From the NCBI GenBank assembly GCA_026260175.1, contig JAKCWW010000465.1:81069-104385 (forward strand): a DNA stretch of 23,317 bases. The letters are read 5' to 3'. Source of the DNA: Reticulitermes lucifugus (lineage: Eukaryota; Arthropoda; Insecta; Blattodea; Rhinotermitidae). Positions 21,036 through 23,317 of the stretch are shown one piece after another (position 1 is the stretch's first letter; the number at the start of each line of letters is the position of its first letter). The position numbers and the translations under genes are program-made. The notes beneath the pieces were generated by a model. That model was given only the letters and a program-made list of their open reading frames with translations. It was not told the origin of the DNA and searched no databases.

Positions 21036-21438
21036 CTGACTTTGAGAGTATATCCACTTGTATGGGGTCGCTGTCGTCCACCGAAGCGACAAATTGAGCT
21101 GCAAGCCTCTCCAGTCTCGTGATGTTTATTTGGGGCTGGGAGCAAAGCTCACGTAGAAACAGCACCGTCCGGGATCCTGTCGACTCGCTTACGGCACTTC
21201 TTTGCTCTTTCTTCATAAACATTTCCGCCGTCACCAGAATAAGTAGGCCGACCACAAGCACCAGAAGAGAGTACCACAATCTGGTGACGTCACAAAGTGC
21301 CATGGAGTGGCGGCGAGGAGCCTCACTCAAAGCGTTCTGTTGCTGTAGATTTGATTGGTTGCCTTCTTCCTCTTCATCTCGAAAATTGTACACGGGTCGC
21401 AAAACGGCGTCCAACGTCGAGTTTCTTGTTTCCTCCAA
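21036..21438 (-). CDS. First visible coding exon of a membrane or secreted receptor-like protein
   Basis: The open frame is 134 codons plus one base and ends at a near-perfect donor, CAG|GTACGT (phase 1). Codon 1 as drawn is TTG, and no in-frame ATG precedes it before a stop near 21450. So either a weak acceptor (TTACGAG|TTG) precedes it, or translation starts at Met46 (21303). Residues 1-45 are acidic and Gln-rich (FRDEEEEGNQSNLQQQ). Residues 53-72 form one hydrophobic segment (LWYSLLVLVVGLLILVTA). From Met46 this makes a classic signal peptide with a plausible VTA|E cleavage; with the upstream part it would be a type II anchor. An N-glycosylation sequon (NIT, about residue 105) and Cys99 follow. 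Base composition is clearly richer in G+C than the flanks. Joined to the exon at 8742 it reads as the start of an ANF_receptor-like ectodomain. I do not recognise a specific ortholog. Confidence 0.78.
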
Positions 21439-22988
21439 CTCGTAATTATTAATTTACTCACAATTTTTACAAAATAATTAATCGATAGAAAGTGCACCAG
21501 ACCTCTGTGTATATATATATTCCAGCATTAACATATGTCTACTTCTTTCAGTTCGAATTATAAATCATAGATTAGAAAACAAATCTTTATTTGTGCCTAC
21601 CAAATCCAACACGTCGCATTCCACAGGATTTGTATTTTGTATTCATTTAAATTGTTTAAAAAATGAAATTCATTCACATTTCGACGTCAGAGGCTGACAA
21701 TTCGTAGGTCAGATATTATGCCAAATCAAGCCCATTTATTTTCTTTTATATTGAGTAACAAGTATTCTGTTCCTGAATCTTTGCTTTCTCTTTGTTTTAC
21801 AGAAAGTTTTTATTTGCTTTCGTACATTTGCCACTTTTACTCACTGAAAGCTACCAAGTTACAAAAGAGCATGTGAAACTAATATGGGTACCGAACTTCG
21901 CATTCCTTAAAATTTATTTCCGCAGTGCCATTTTTTTGTAAATGAGTACTGGTTTCTGCCAAATTTGTTCTTCGAAGTGTACATCCTTCCCTCCATCTCT
22001 TGTATTTTATAATGCACAAATTTCTTGTCAGATCACGTTTGATAGTAATCTTGAATATTCTTTTCGCAAGAAACTTTACCCTTTAAACCGAAATAACTTG
22101 TTACAAAAAATTCATACACATTCTCATAGAGTAGTATTCGTCTTCATTCAATAGAGATAGGCATTTTGGGCTTATAAGTAGACTACAAACTTATAAAAGT
22201 TTCCTCACGTATATGTTCTTCTTTCAAAATACGAGATGTAACGAATCGGCATCGCGAGCTTATAAAGCGAGAAACGTCATAAACTTGACAAATAAAGTAG
22301 AAAATTGGTTTCCGCTTCTGTGATCTCTCACGGTGATGTGTCAGTCCATGAAGAGGCGCAAAATAAAAAAAAGAGAAATTTAAAAATGTTTCGAAATTTT
22401 TTCAGCTTTTTTAAAAGGTAAGCTTAATTCAGCCAAGTTCTTGTAATTTCTTTTCCTTCTGTGTCACAAAATATGCACTCTTTTTTGGGACTTTGAAGTT
22501 TTAAACACGGTCAAGAGGGATGCAGTCCAAAATGGCGTCAGAACACAGTTTTCCTGAAAATAAACAAAGAAAAACAACAGTGTAAAAATTGTTATTTCTA
22601 CTCAACCATAATTAAAAAAGCAATCTTGCAGCAGAGACATAATTACAATCTCAAAGACAATAAGTCAACTTTAAAAAAACTCACAGTGTTTTTCCTACTT
22701 TAATCTCTCGTAATACACACAGGTCTGTATAATAATCGCTACCACTAATTATACATTCCTTCTTGTCATACAAGCATATTTCTTTGTCACTGGTCTCGAT
22801 CTTAAATACACGCTTTCAGTGTCATTGTAATTAAGTTTTTAGGCTTTTTTGGCGCCTTTCGAAAACCTGTTAAAGACAAGGATTTGAATCTTAATTCACC
22901 GTGCATTTCTGTAATCAGCAATAAGTCACCAATAAATGCACAAAACCGTCAATAAAGGTATAAATTAACCTTTTATCATTATTAAAAT
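21439..22988. other. Upstream flank of the minus-strand gene; no gene seen
   Basis: AT-rich with a short (TA)n run near 21511-21520. If 21036-21438 is the first coding exon, the promoter or 5' UTR would lie here, but I see no confident TATA, initiator or splice donor. A 70-codon plus-strand frame at 21942-22154 has no domain. Confidence 0.4.
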
Positions 22989-23031
22989 ACCCTACATATG
23001 TTTCGGCTTGCGAGAAGCCATCATCAAGGGT
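22989..23031 (-). ncRNA. Degenerate hammerhead-ribozyme-like motif
   Basis: Read on the minus strand: ACCC, then UUGAUGA (core CUGAUGA with C3 changed to U), one extra U, stem II GGCUU-CUCGC-AAGCC (perfect 5 bp), GAAAC, loop AUAU, GUA, then GGGU, which pairs with the opening ACCC as stem I. The GAAAC...GUA pairing gives the 2-bp stem III typical of the short hammerheads reported in Penelope-like retroelements. The C3 change and the extra base suggest it is inactive or a relic. The pairings are seen directly; ribozyme identity is inferred. Confidence 0.4.
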
Positions 23032-23317
23032 TTACAGTTGTACTTATCAAATGCTGTGCTACGGTCTGTCATCGACACTCGCAATGTAACTTCACTGTTC
23101 GTTTCAGGTAGTCGTAAAACAGTTTGTATCATATGTTAAAAACATAAACGATAAAAGTATAGAATTAAAAGGTATAGTAACATTACACGGTTCACTGTTT
23201 CTTCAAACGTTCAAGGTTTTTCACTGCACCTCTAGGGGTTTACTGGGTTATTAGACTGCACTATGTAAGAGCTGTAGTAGAGCTTGTTGAAAGTACGTGA
23301 TGGATTGAAGACGTATC
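23032..23317. other. No gene recognised; possible element flank
   Basis: AT-rich sequence running to the right edge. It may be part of the retroelement carrying the motif at 22989-23031, but no protein remnant is visible. Confidence 0.35.

Noticed and set aside
21119..21445. 108-codon plus-strand frame
   Set aside because: Shadow of the minus-strand exon 21036-21438, which has the TM/signal segment and a consensus donor.

Overview
The window looks like nuclear DNA from a large, repeat-rich insect genome, most likely a polyneopteran of the cockroach/termite kind. The evidence is an AT-rich background, spliced exons with consensus GT-AG borders, tRNA-derived SINEs, and decayed LINE ORF2 tails carrying the 'RMRWAGHVA...RRWEDNIKMDL' signature, which I associate from memory with blattodean genomes. 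I see no bacterial-type operon, no functional tRNA or rRNA gene, no CRISPR array and no intact transposon.

The only convincing host gene is on the minus strand. Its most upstream visible coding exon (21036-21438) encodes an acidic N-terminal stretch, one strongly hydrophobic segment and the start of an extracellular region, and ends in CAG|GTACGT. The second exon (8579-8742) has an excellent pyrimidine-rich acceptor and a CAG|GTAAAC donor. Both sides of the 12.3 kb intron are phase 1, so the reading frame continues across it. The joined product resembles the N-terminal part of a type I periplasmic-binding-protein (ANF_receptor-like) ligand-binding domain, as in receptor guanylate cyclases, class C GPCRs and ionotropic receptors. 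No later exon was found below 8579, so the gene should continue beyond the left edge. A weaker minus-strand exon candidate (15051-15172) lies inside the large intron and could encode a signal peptide.

Most of the rest is repeats. One minus-strand tRNA-derived SINE family has four copies (785-975, 3880-4133, 8345-8566, 18862-19160). Two copies have recognisable target-site duplications, and the third abuts the donor of the 8579 exon. A second SINE family has a full 308-bp copy with 13-bp duplications (18490-18797) and a fragment cut by the window edge (1-57). Two LINE ORF2 C-terminal pseudogene fragments (1710-1958, 13543-14050) share one family. Three inverted-repeat elements (7624-7718, 9141-9268, 10906-11015) and one single motif (22989-23031) carry CUGANGA...GAAAC-like sequences that recall the hammerhead ribozymes of Penelope-like retroelements. 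A diverged tandem repeat of about 300-340 bp occupies 17130-17730. The intervening DNA has no supportable gene.
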